DNA from: Oreohelix idahoensis | Lineage: Eukaryota; Mollusca; Gastropoda; Stylommatophora; Oreohelicidae | DNA length: 64,000 nt | Direction: 5' to 3' | Assembly: GCA_024509875.1 (NCBI GenBank) | Contig: JAMPIV010012238.1 | Coordinates: forward strand, 1-64,000 | Shown here: in pieces, positions 47,881 to 57,159 of the stretch | Position numbering within the stretch: position 1 is the stretch's first letter | How the letters are laid out: each line of letters begins with the position of its first letter | The notes under the pieces: model-generated | What the model was told of the DNA's origin: nothing | Seen by the model: only the letters and a program-made list of their open reading frames with translations | The model's database searches: none | Program-made: the position numbers and the translations under genes

Positions 47881-48149
47881 TAAGTGCATGTAACTGTTGC
47901 CCAATCATATCTAGTAAGAGAAAGAGTGCAACTACTAATGGCTGTCTTGATTACATGATTGATTTGTGTGTGGGTGTGTTTATGTACAGACATGTTACAG
48001 ATTATTCTTAATTTGTGTTTGTTGTTGTTGTATACCACATCCTGAACCTGTATTTTTGTACAGTACATTTTTAACAATATTATTGTAAGCTTTTTAGTAC
48101 AGTAAAACACATTGTAATGTCATAACATCTTTTACTTCAACCCTTTTAT

Positions 48150-48420
48150 TTATTTACAATATGTGTTGTTGCTTCTTCTTGTATTACCCAGAAGTCATGT
48201 CTTCTTCTTGACCTTCCCAAGGAGCATAGTCCTTCAACAAATGTATGCCTAGTCTTCCTATAGCATGCCATCAGGTCAAGGTCATTCCACAGCTTCCCCA
48301 TCACTTCTGTCCCCAGTTCTCTTCTCCATCTACCCCTACTTCTGTTACCCTAGGGATTCCAGAGCAAAGAACTGCCTTGTGATACTATCAACAGGTTTAC
48401 TCAATGTGTGTCAAAATAAT
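48150..48420 (-). repeat. Dispersed LINE-like 3' fragment
   Basis: Shares strings such as 'aaggagcat', 'ttcaacaaatgtatgcc' and 'actatcaacaggttt' with 49020-49230, 49595-49700 and 52190-52330, so it is one of several related old repeats in this region. The family is unknown; low coding potential. Confidence 0.45.
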
Positions 48421-48679
48421 TTATGTATTAAAAACTAAACATTGGGCATAATTTTATCTTGCTTTTGTTTTTAAAGGTATGTCCAACATTTAAATTCAGG
48501 CCACTTTGTAATTTGACTCCAAAATTAGACCAATGAAAACGTTTTAATCGATCATTTTAAAAATTCTCACACAAAGTGCAATGGATTTCTTCTGAGGTCT
48601 GCACATTCAGACAAACAATTTCAGTAAAGACTGGCCTAAAGATTTCAAGTTGGACAACCTTTGTTCTACAGTGGATCAC

Positions 48680-48869
48680 CTGCTCTTTCCCCTCAACCAC
48701 ACTCATTAAATACTCTGTCAGAGTGGTGAGTGTCAAATTCGTCACATTCGCAGTCATGTAGTATAACCGATTCTCAGTTTCCATTACCATAAAGACTGGT
48801 GTTGCTAGGAAGGTCATGGCAATGTTGTTAACAGTCTCTGTGTTGTCCATCCACAAGAACTGAAACTGG
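48680..48869 (-). CDS. TMX3: TMX3-like exon, 190 bp
   Basis: Minus-strand acceptor 'ttgttgttgttaacag', donor 'GAGCAG|gtgatc'. It starts with the last base of a split codon and ends in phase 0. Encodes 'QFQFLWMDNTETVNNIAMTF' then 'ATPVFMVME' and 'LTTLTEYLMSVVEGKEQ', matching the last thioredoxin-like domain of TMX3 ('FGHMDGND', 'VPTVVVLN', 'VQFINNILDGT'). The cis-Pro position of thioredoxin folds is kept in 'ATPVF'. The frame remains open past the donor, but that part does not resemble the family. Confidence 0.8.
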
Positions 48870-49019
48870 CTGTTAACAACAACAAAAAACACCAGATAAC
48901 TAGTTTTATAACACTGAGAAGGAAAAAATAAGAGAGAGAATGAAGGAACTTAAAGAGATTAAGAACTGGGGGCACAGTTTCTGCCTTCCTCTCTTTCTGA
49001 CATTATCATCACCCTTCAG

Positions 49020-49310
49020 CTCACCAAGGAGCATTGACCGTCAACAAATATATGCAGAGCCTTCCTGCCCCGTACCATCAGCTCAAGGTTTTCCTGCATC
49101 TTCTTCATCCCCTGCATGCCTGTCTCCAGTTCTCTTCTCTGTGTGTTTATTGGTTCTCTCTACCTCATACCCTGGTAATACCAGAACAATGACTGCCTGG
49201 TAATACTATCAACAGGTTTCCTAAGTATGCCTCCTACCCATATTCAGCATCTTCTTCTCATCTCTTGTTCCAATGGCACTTATCTGGTTCTTGTCATCTG
49301 TTTCACATTA
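49020..49310 (-). repeat. Dispersed LINE-like 3' fragment
   Basis: Second member of the group at 48150-48420, with 'aaggagcattgaccgtcaac', 'atgcagagccttcctgcc' and 'actatcaacaggtttcctaa'. A minisatellite follows within 40 bases. Confidence 0.45.
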
Positions 49311-49344
49311 GTGTCTCTCTGTATCACAAAAAAATGTGAATACT

Positions 49345-49530
49345 TCTAAATACTTTACAACAAGGCAGTCAACAGCTTCTAAATACTTTACAACAAGGCA
49401 GTCAACAGCTTCTAAATACTTTACAACAAGGCAGTCAACAGCTTCTAAATACTTTACATCAAGGCAGTCAACAGCTTCTAAATACTTTACAAAACAACAC
49501 ACTCAACAGCTTCTAACTACTTTACAACAA
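49345..49530. repeat. 33-bp minisatellite
   Basis: Five to six near-identical units of 'ttctaaatactttacaacaa' plus 'ggcagtcaacagc'. The short frames across it are repeat-derived. Confidence 0.92.
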
Positions 49531-50146
49531 TGCACAGCCAATTAATTAGCTAATCTTTTGATTGTTCAATCTATCAATACCCTTCCGCTGCCCAAAGAGC
49601 ATAGGTCTTCAACAAAGACATGCCAAGTCCTCCTGTCACGTGTCAACAGCTCACATAGACCTTCAACAAAGACATGGCCAAGTCCTCCTGTTGCATGTCA
49701 TCAGACTGTTTCTGGTACCTTCATCATCAAATCAATGTCCCTGCACTTATGCTTATTGTCAAGGCAAAAGCTAAAATCCCAGAAAACTGATGACATATCA
49801 ATATGACAGCAAGGCTGGTATCGTTTGGCTCTAAACTGATGCATGAATGAAAACTTGTCCACCTCCAATTGATGCTCATGATGAATTTTTCTACTGTTAA
49901 AAAATTCAGTCACCTCTCTTTAGTTTTAACAAAATATTAAAGTTTAAAAAAAAGCATGAATAGGTACTGGGTGGCTCCTTTATTATGAAACAAAATTATT
50001 AAACATCTAGCTTTAGAGAATATACAATACCCTGCAAATAGCAGTCCTACATAAAAAATCTAACACTTCTAGTTTGTAAAAGTATCAAACATATGGTAGT
50101 TCCACATGCAATCATCATTAGATAATTGCCAGTCTGGAATGTTTAT
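49531..50146. other. Intronic sequence with a short duplication
   Basis: A segment with 'ttcaacaaagacatgccaag' and 'tcctcctgt' is repeated at about 49609 and 49668. The rest is unassigned. Confidence 0.5.
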
Positions 50147-50148
50147 AC

Positions 50149-50544
50149 AGTTGACATTCAAAAATCCGGCCATCGATAATCCGGTTCCTTCAGATTTCCT
50201 GCATTAATTTCGGAGCGCATTTTTAAATTTACCGCATTGGCGTGCCACTGTTTTCTGGAGCAGTTTATGTTTTGATGCAGCTGTTGGGTCTTGCTTGCAC
50301 GTGTTAACAGGCATTCCTGCTCATTTTATCATTTATTTGCTGCTGTTTAGCCCCATTATGGATTCAGCAAATAAAAGAAGTGGTGTAAAACGTAAACATC
50401 GTGCATTGTCGATCGCAGATAAAGTGTACAGGTAGTCATTTTCTGTTAAATATATACAGAATATATAACCATAAAAAATCCGGCATTTTCAAAAATCCGG
50501 CACTCCTCAGGTCCGGAGGTTGCCTGATTTTTGAATGTCTACTG
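50149..50544. mobile_element. pogo/Tigger-like MITE, copy 2
   Basis: 396 bp between TA dinucleotides (50147-50148 and 50545-50546). Inverted ends: CAGTTGACATTCAAAAATCC and, on the other strand, CAGTAGACATTCAAAAATCA. TA duplication and CAG ends fit the pogo/Tigger group. It retains the first 25 codons of a transposase frame (50358-50435). The partner copy is at 35925-36363. Confidence 0.88.
50358..50435 (+). pseudogene. Truncated transposase start within the MITE
   Basis: ATG to TAG, 25 codons, reading 'MDSANKRSGVKRKHRALSIA' then 'DKV'. This is the start of the helix-turn-helix of CENP-B/Tigger-type transposases ('KRKHxxLSIAxKV'). It ends where the deletion derivative joins its 3' end. Confidence 0.75.
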
Positions 50545-50808
50545 TAGTAAATGTCGCGAACATGGTTTGCGCACTGCTTGGGAATTTGTACTTTAAGCAC
50601 ATATGGTGCTTGCTATGTTTTGTCGCTATGCGTGAGCTGATATGACGCCTTGGTTGGGGCTGAGCGACAAGGGTCTTTTCTTTGTGTACCTTGGGAGTGT
50701 ATTGACGTGGTCCTGCATTGACCCGTCTATGTTATGTGTTCGTAGTATAACGATGCTGTGAATGAATGTGATTTAAACGTGGAGATGAAGTGTCAAGTAA
50801 AGTCAGAT

Positions 50809-50821
50809 AACATTTATTAAT
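50809..50821. repeat. Target-site duplication, left
   Basis: 'aacatttattaat', repeated exactly at 51291-51303. Confidence 0.8.
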
Positions 50822-51290
50822 AGTAAATTAATATGAAACAAATATAAAGGTATGTTATAAGGCACTCGTAGGAAATAAAGAAGTAGAACACTAGACAACA
50901 GAAAAACAACAGACATGAGTGGCTTACCCAGGATTTGAACCCTGGACCTTCCGTGCGACAACACCGCCTAGCTATGCAAGCGAATCACACTGTCCTCCCT
51001 GTCATCTACGCATCCCCAAAAAAGGATGTTTCAATGACAGGTCATTAGTGCGAACCTCTATACATAACACCGGAAGTTTACCATGGGCAGTTCAGCCTAT
51101 TAATGATGCAATCACTTCTGTTGTTCCCGTATATATCAGTATTGGTCAGTCCACTCATGTCTGTTGTTTTTCTGTTGTCTAGTGTTCTACTTCTTTATTT
51201 CCTACGAGTGCCTTATAACATACCTTTATATTTGTTTCATATTAATTTACTGTTTACAGGCCTCGTGGTTTCCCTTCCTTATGTGTTATA
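50822..51290. mobile_element. Retroposon with 101-bp perfect inverted arms (5'-inverted SINE-like)
   Basis: Left arm 50822-50922 and right arm 51151-51251 are perfect reverse complements over 101 bases and enclose 228 bases. 13-bp direct repeats flank the whole. The core holds, on the minus strand, a tRNA-like T arm with B box 'GGTTCAAATCC' (about 50931-50941), placed just before the left arm as in a SINE head-body order. The right arm continues into a 39-base end 'gtttacaggcctcgtgg...'. The layout fits a SINE-like RNA inserted with its 5' part inverted and 101 bases duplicated. A fold-back DNA transposon is the alternative. Confidence 0.65.
50925..51005 (-). other. tRNA-like head (B box, T arm)
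   Basis: The minus strand reads a T-arm CCAGG-GTTCAAAT-CCTGG with full 5-bp stem. A poor A-box candidate 'TAGCTAGGCGG' lies upstream. The rest does not fold convincingly as a tRNA, so this is a SINE-type promoter rather than a tRNA gene. Confidence 0.5.
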
Positions 51291-51303
51291 AACATTTATT
51301 AAT
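51291..51303. repeat. Target-site duplication, right
   Basis: 'aacatttattaat', identical to 50809-50821. Confidence 0.8.
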
Positions 51304-51724
51304 GGAGCGCCATGAATTAGTAATATACTAAATGGATGTGGAAGAAAATGAAAGATGTAAATGAGTAATCTTGCGGGGATGATCAAGTGGAATATAAGAG
51401 TTGTTCGTCATTAATGATTTAAACATGAATTAACCAAATACAGAAAGCTTAATGGAATCACGTTGTCTGTGGTACTATTGTGGATCTGTAAATAAATGCT
51501 GTACTGTGTGAACTGATGGCTTGTTGAGATTAATTGCATCGCTTATAATTGTTTTCAAGTTGACTTTTCATTGTTCCACATACCTCTGGTTCGAATCCAG
51601 GTTTACACCGTAACAGCAAATAAAATAATTTGGCAATCCTATATCCAACATTTATGGATTGTAACAGTTACATACAATGGACAGTTTTACACTAATGGTG
51701 AGTACAAGTTTGAGAAACGCCTAC

Positions 51725-51778
51725 TTGTGAAATTTCTCTCTCTGGTTAAAAGCCACCTCCTCTACCAAGTGAAATAAC
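51725..51778 (-). CDS. TMX3: TMX3-like exon, 54 bp
   Basis: Minus-strand acceptor 'tttttaattgtttcag', donor 'CACAA|gtaggc'. It carries one base that completes the codon from the previous exon, 17 whole codons, and two bases completed by the next exon. Encodes 'LFHLVEEVAFNQREKFH', which matches 'LKSIIQEVARDYRDLFHR' of TMX3 directly before the 'FQF' start of the next exon. This micro-exon is only detectable through phase and family alignment. Confidence 0.75.
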
Positions 51779-51858
51779 CTGAAACAATTAAAAATAATAT
51801 TAGGACACTGGTGAATATTAGGTCTGGTTAAATGAAAGCATGACTGGCCCTTGAACTT

Positions 51859-51871
51859 GCCAGGGACAATT
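51859..51871. repeat. Target-site duplication of the 51.9-kb retroposon, left
   Basis: 'gccagggacaatt', identical to 52176-52188. Confidence 0.85.
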
Positions 51872-52175
51872 CTTCTTCTTCTTCTTTCGCCCTGAAAAGG
51901 ATGGTGGTTGCGTTGTGTCTGTTTACAACGTAGCTGTGATATCTGCACCTTTCGGTCGACACATCCGACTTCTGCACGGCATTTTTTAGGACCGGGTTTG
52001 CCTTCCCATTTCGATCCACACTCGCTCAGCCAGCCTGCACAGCTGCAGACTGTTTCCAGGACCACCACGTGGAGGTGGAGTGCGGTCTTGACCAGCTCTG
52101 GTTCGCTGGTCCTGACGCAGGCAGTCAAGCTATGAGTCGCTGACTGCGGTCTCTATTGCTGCGTCTTGAGGTCCC
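51872..52175 (-). mobile_element. Short retroposon with GAA tail
   Basis: A 304-bp insertion between exact 13-bp direct repeats. On the minus strand it ends in (gaa)n, seen on plus as 'cttcttcttcttcttt' at the left end. The sequence is GC-richer than its surroundings ('gtgcaggctggctgagcgag'). It is either a SINE or a 5'-truncated LINE 3' end; no A/B box is obvious. Intronic. Confidence 0.75.
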
Positions 52176-52188
52176 GCCAGGGACAATT
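52176..52188. repeat. Target-site duplication of the 51.9-kb retroposon, right
   Basis: 'gccagggacaatt'. Confidence 0.85.
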
Positions 52189-52199
52189 GAACTTTAAGA

Positions 52200-53424
52200 C
52201 ACTCATGCCAAATCTTCCTGTGCCATCAGTTCCAGGTCTTATCAAGTCTTCCTCATCCCTTTCATTTCTGTCACCATTTCTCTTCTCCCTGTGTTTTTCT
52301 ATCTCCCTCTACCTGTCTTACAATATTAACAGGTTTCCTTAGTGTGTGTGTGTGTCCTATACATCCAGAGCATCTTCTTATCTCTTGTTCCACTGGCATT
52401 CATCTAGTTCTTGTCAACAGTTCCACACTTGTGATCTTGTGGAACCATTGCTATTCTATGCCAACACCCATTAATGGGGATCTGTAACTTCCTGGTTATT
52501 GTTTTTGTCCATGTTTCAGAGCCATACAATAGGACTGACTTGACATCTAAGTTAAAGATCAACTTGGTATCTCCACACATTTCCTAATGTAATGATACTT
52601 CTCTTGCATTTTGTATTCTTATTCTGATACCACTGTCTGTCCAACCAACTTTGTCCAAATTCTGTGGACATATGTATACAACTACATATTGTAAGGATGT
52701 TTCTGTAAGTGTAAGTGTAATCTTGTCAATGATTCCTGCATTTATTCTCATTTGTCTTTTCCATGCATATTGTCAAGAATGTTCATGTTGCCTGGCACCT
52801 GGCTACAGCTATGGCACAGAACAGCCAAGATGGTGGCAACATTCAGACCATCAAGCTGCTTAGTCAAAGTCCACGGAATTTCTGTTGGCCAATGACAATG
52901 TTTTCATTACCCAACTAATGATCAATAACAAGAGAACTGGTGACAACAGGTATCCTTATCACACTCTAGTTCATATCTCAAATGGTTATGTAAGCTATCC
53001 TTGATGAACAATTATGCATGTTATCTTTTTTAATTAATGATCTTAATTGTTACTGGTGATCATAATGCTGTATCAGTTTCCAAAGTGATTCTGTCAACAC
53101 TGTCAAATGCCTTTTCACAGCGCACAAATCCTTTGTAAAGAGGGAGTTCAGTTCTGAACATTGTTCAACTATTATTCTCAATGCGGCTATCTGGTCTGCA
53201 CAAGATTTGTTTTGTCAAAAAACTTGCTTGTTTATCTCTCTGTTGTCTATCTATAGACTCTTCTAAGCTCTTAAGGATGATCCTTTTTAATATTATCCCT
53301 GGTACTGTTAGTAACATTACTCCTTTGTAATCTGTGCATGCTTCTTAATCTCAATATCAAAAAGAAGGAAGTAATGTCAACCATATTAAGATGGATTGAG
53401 GACACACACACTCACACAGAGAGT

Positions 53425-53488
<64 letters not shown>

Positions 53489-53850
53489 CACAAGGGAAAA
53501 AGTAAGGAATGGCACAAAAGAGGGACAGTAAGAGGGAAAAAAACAAGGCAGCAAAGTTGCAATGCCGCGAAAGCCCATCTTGCCTTTTATATTCATATTT
53601 GGATATCACTGTGAGATCCTTCAGCTCTGCTGCTACCAAGATGTAGGCTGAGTCCATATATTGTAGGGTATTTCTCCAAGTACAATTTGGCTATCATTTG
53701 CCACCCTTATTCTCATAATCTTTGTCTTTTCTCTATGTGTTTTACACCTAATTGCTGAGCCTCTCTTCAATACTTATTTTGTCTAGCATCTAGTTTCAGT
53801 TATGAGATATAACAACAAAGTCATCAGTAACATCTGGATTGGCCTTTCTC
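52200..53850 (-). pseudogene. Decayed LINE
   Basis: The minus strand holds fragments in RT order from right to left: near 53650 'WRNTLQYMDSAYI', near 53300-53080 'SLLTVPGIILKRIILK', 'NKSCADQIAALRIIVEQ' and an 'EKAFDSVDRITL'-like motif A, and near 52510 a 'YGSETW'-like position. Order is not fully colinear and stops are frequent. A CA/GA microsatellite (53401-53486) sits inside. Probably more than one relic. Confidence 0.5.
53401..53486. repeat. (CA)n/(GA)n microsatellite
   Basis: Short CA repeat followed by about 30 GA repeats. Arg/Glu and Leu/Ser frames over it are artefacts. Confidence 0.97.
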
Positions 53851-54552
53851 AACCTTTTAATCTAGGAGGAACCTTTGAAATAATTTTCAGATTTCAGGGA
53901 ACCCCTGCATAAAAACTATTATATCTACAGCTGACGGTACCTTAGCATGATCAGTAAGTTGTCAATATAATATCCAATAAAAATTGCGTGCTATTTGAAG
54001 TACAGAATTATTTTTTCTGTGGATCTGTTTATTTTGGCCAACTTATTAGCCTGCTCTTTTTTTGTGATACAAATCAGTAGTGTAGGTAAAAGAAACTTCA
54101 GTTTTTTGTTTTTTTACAATTTCCTACTTGATTTTTTTTAACCTTATCTAAGTAGGCTTAACAGTCAAATTTCTTCTCTTCAAGATTCTAATGAAATATG
54201 GCATGTGCACGAGTGATTCAGTCCCAATGCACACTGCCCTACGTGGCTGCTCAGTCAGTGCCCACTACTGCAAGCGCTAGCATCGCCCAGTGTGCAAAGT
54301 TCAAAATATGTTTTTTTTTTTCAATCGCAATCTCTCACTGAACCCATAGTGACCTACTTAAAAACCCTAGGGTTTCACAGAACCCTGGTTGAAAAACCAT
54401 GATTTAGATCATTGAGCTGTTTTGTCAGTCCACTGACTTTCATTTTTTTTTTGTAGATGTAGTTTTCATGATAAAATCCATAGCCAGTAAGACAAGAAAT
54501 GGCGACAGGAAGAACTGCACTTATGAAGTCAATAAGGGACATTTATCCTTAC

Positions 54553-54730
54553 TTTGTACTTGCTGTACTTGGATCACTAAGCTCTTCTGGTTGAACTGCC
54601 AAAATGACCAGGAATTTCACCACACTAGCCAGGTCATTTATGCCCATGCCTGACAATTTTGGAAATGTGGTGAACCGCTCACGATTGACAAACTGCTGTA
54701 AAGAGGAAGCTGTGGCTGCATCATCTTTGG
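54553..54730 (-). CDS. TMX3: TMX3-like exon, 178 bp
   Basis: Minus-strand acceptor 'cctttcatcaatcag', donor 'ACAAA|gtaagg'. Starts with two bases of a split codon and ends with two. Encodes 'LQQFVNRERFTTFPKLSG', then 'GINDLASVVKFLVILAVQ', following the TMX3 pattern 'LSSWINRERFQNYL ... LGDTGKLVALAVID' in the middle thioredoxin-like domain. The invariant 'NRERF' is the strongest single clue to the family. Preceding exons are not seen to the right, where satellites start. Confidence 0.8.
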
Positions 54731-55030
54731 CTGATTGATGAAAGGAATAATTTTACATTTCCCTACTTAATACAACACATACATTACTTTAGTTCTATAT
54801 CAATAATGACAAAAAACTGGTAATTAGAAGCACACTTGAGATAATGATGCTTCAAATCTTAAGTGTAAGAAAATGCATCACAATGTGGACATGTAATGCG
54901 AATGACTTCAGCTCTTACTATAATAAAAATTAAAGGGAAGAAAAGAAGACCACAGTAAAAAAAAAAAAAGATAAAAAAGAGATAATAAAGAGAGAATTAA
55001 GCAGAGCAGAAATACAGGAACGTCCTTCAG
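54731..55030. other. Intronic spacer, nothing recognised
   Basis: AT-rich; contains an A12 run. No exon with family similarity. Confidence 0.4.
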
Positions 55031-55435
55031 ATTCCTTTTATAGACAAATATAATCATTTAAATTTGCATTACAAAATTTGTCTGAAGAGGAGACATGATT
55101 TTCATGAATTCACCTGATTAAGAAGAAAGCTATAATTTCATAAATTCAACCAATAATGCCAATCTTATGATTTCATCTGAAAGAGAAGGGCGGGTGATAT
55201 GAGTGAGACATTAATCTCACAAATTCATTAAAAGAAAATACCATTATTATGAATTTACCTGAAGAACATACCAATCTCATAAACAAGTATAACAAGAAGA
55301 AATAATTTTCATGAATGCATCAGAAGAGTATACCAATCTCAGGAGTTAACCCACAGAAGTAGATCTCAGCTAAGATGTCAACTATTTGAAATAACCTGCA
55401 GAAGTAGAAGATATCAGCCTCATGAACTAACCAAT
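55030..55435. repeat. 36-bp satellite, degenerate left edge
   Basis: Loose units of 'gaagagaa', 'ccaatctcatgaattc' and similar become regular near 55370 ('gcagaagtagaagatatcag', 'cctcatgaactaacc'). This is the worn border of the array that resumes at 59419 and 62552. Confidence 0.75.
55424..55435. repeat. Target-site duplication of the RTE-like LINE, left
   Basis: 'gaactaaccaat', repeated at 59419-59430. The target is a satellite unit, but the right copy starts abruptly after the LINE tail, as expected for a duplication. Confidence 0.75.
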
Positions 55436-56060
55436 GGTTCCAAAGGTTGTTATTGCCGGGAGTTGTAGTGAGGATAAGCTCTCACTGCAGATAAAATACT
55501 TCTATGACACGCGCCTCAAACAGCCTCTGACAACCAAGTCCAGCTCCCGGCCTTCATGTGTGGCTCAGTTTGAGCCCGGCGGAACTGTTTCCACTGACGG
55601 GAGAAGGGGCAAAGGCGAGCGACTGGCGCCTTAAAACCAGCAGCTTCGGGCAGATAGGGCTCGTGATCCTTGGTTGGTAGCTTATCTAAGAGAAGGAACT
55701 CTGAATTCAAACCACCGCTGCCTTGCGGGAATATCCATTTATGGAATTGGCTTCGGGAGTAAACCCTGAGGATAAATCCGGAGTTGGAGTCCCTAAGGCA
55801 GTCTAATGTCGATTCGACATTATTCTGGCAACTCCTGCGACATGGCTGGTACCAAACTGTATCGGCTACTGCCGTTCCTTTGGATCTACCGGCTGTGTGG
55901 AGAGGGGGAACATGCTGCATGGGCAACAGCTTGATCTCCATATAACTGTGCCCAAGCTCGCGCCCTGGAGAGGACACTCCAGCTTCACCCTATAGGTGTC
56001 GGCAAAACACGGGAAGTAGCAGTTACCGGTTATAAGCATTTTGCCCAATTGGCGTAGGGC

Positions 56061-57159
56061 ATGGCGCCAGAGGCTACTTCTGACAGTGGGAGAGGTTCCA
56101 GGATCTCATTGGACAGCTACCGCCCGCTTCAAGCTGGGCAGCCCCCAGTCAATAAGGTGTTGTCCCGCCACTGTCTGCTTTCCCCATTGGGTGCATGGGG
56201 ATTAGGGTCAAACCCGAACTGTGGACAAAAAAATTTTGCACCAAGCAATTATCGAAAAAATAGAAATAAGCAAACTCTCAGATTGGGATGCTGGAACGTC
56301 CGGACTATGTTGACTGGACTATCCGAAAACCTACAGGATGTAAACGATGTAAGGAAGACGGCCATAATTAATGATGAGCTTAAACGACTTCAGGTGGATA
56401 TAGCTGCACTTCAGGAAACACGCCTGGCGGGCTCTGGAACGGTGAGCGAGAAGGACTACACATTTTATTGGCAAGGGAAAGATCTTAATAAAGCTAGAGA
56501 ACACGGAGTAGGTTTTGCGGTCAAAAAAATCGCTAACTAAAATGGTTGAACCAGGCGAGAATGGATCAGAACGCCTGTTAACGCTCCGCCTGCAAACTAG
56601 CACAGGTCCCATCACCCTTGTCAGTGTGTATGCTCCTACTCTGTACTCTGCCTCAGAAGCTAAAGATGAGTTCTACGAGAATCTAACAGCAATTATCAAA
56701 AGCATACCTAGGCAAGAACAGCTTGTTCTCCTTGGTGACTTTAACGCTAGAGTGGGTGCCGATAATGTTTCATGGCCTTCATGTCTGGGCAGGTTTGGTA
56801 TTGGCAAGATGAATGAAAATGGACAACGGCTCTTAGAGTTGTGCGTCCACCATGACCTCTGCGTGACCAACACCTACTTTCAGACAAAACCCCAGCATAA
56901 GGTGTCATGGAGACACCCACGATCCAAGCACTGGCACCAACTTGACCTGATTCTCGTCAGAAGGCCACTCCTCAGGTCTGTGCTCTCCACGCGCTTGTAC
57001 CATAGTGCAGACTGTGATACAGATCACTCCTTGGTTTGCTGCAAAATCAGAGCACAACCAAGAAAACTCTATCGTGTCAGACATGAAGGGAAACCACGCA
57101 TTGATACCAGCAAGATGTCAGACCCTTTCATGATCGCTCAATTCACTGCGACCTTCTAG
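56061..57159 (+). pseudogene. RTE-like LINE endonuclease region
   Basis: The ATG at 56061 opens with 'MAPEATSDSGRGSRISL'. The endonuclease starts at about residue 73 with 'LRLGCWNVRTM', followed by 'IAALQETRLAG', 'LLGDFNARVGAD', 'SWRHPRSKHWHQLDLILV' and 'CDTDHSLVCCK', the standard catalytic series (Asn, Glu, Asp-Asn, Asp-His). Two overlapping frames meet at a run of seven A (56522-56528), where one base too many shifts the frame. An in-frame TAG at 57157-57159 precedes the RT part. Both could be real mutations or, for the A run, a sequencing error. Confidence 0.85.

Larger units (their letters stand above)
30389..54730 (-). other. TMX3: TMX3-like gene, partial (five 3' exons)
   Basis: Five minus-strand exons join in phase into about 290 residues that follow the C-terminal half of TMX3, a transmembrane thioredoxin-related protein disulfide isomerase of the endoplasmic reticulum. 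Order: 54730-54553, 51778-51725, 48869-48680, 40308-40240, 30766-30389. Exon phases (2/2, 2/2, 2/0, 0/0, 0) agree at each junction and each internal boundary has AG and GT. Introns are 2.8, 2.9, 8.4 and 9.5 kb and are full of transposons and satellites. The CxxC thioredoxin domain and signal peptide are not in the window; they should be upstream, to the right. Confidence 0.75.

Noticed and set aside
47754..48110. 118-codon minus-strand frame tested as a TMX3-like exon
   Set aside because: No family similarity; it covers a dispersed repeat also found at 7.9 kb.
51560..51610. tRNA-like B box 'ggttcgaatcc' on the plus strand
   Set aside because: No matching A box, no T-arm partner stem and no cloverleaf around it.
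53357..53657. Ser/Leu- and Arg/Glu-repeat frames
   Set aside because: Products of the (GA)n microsatellite.
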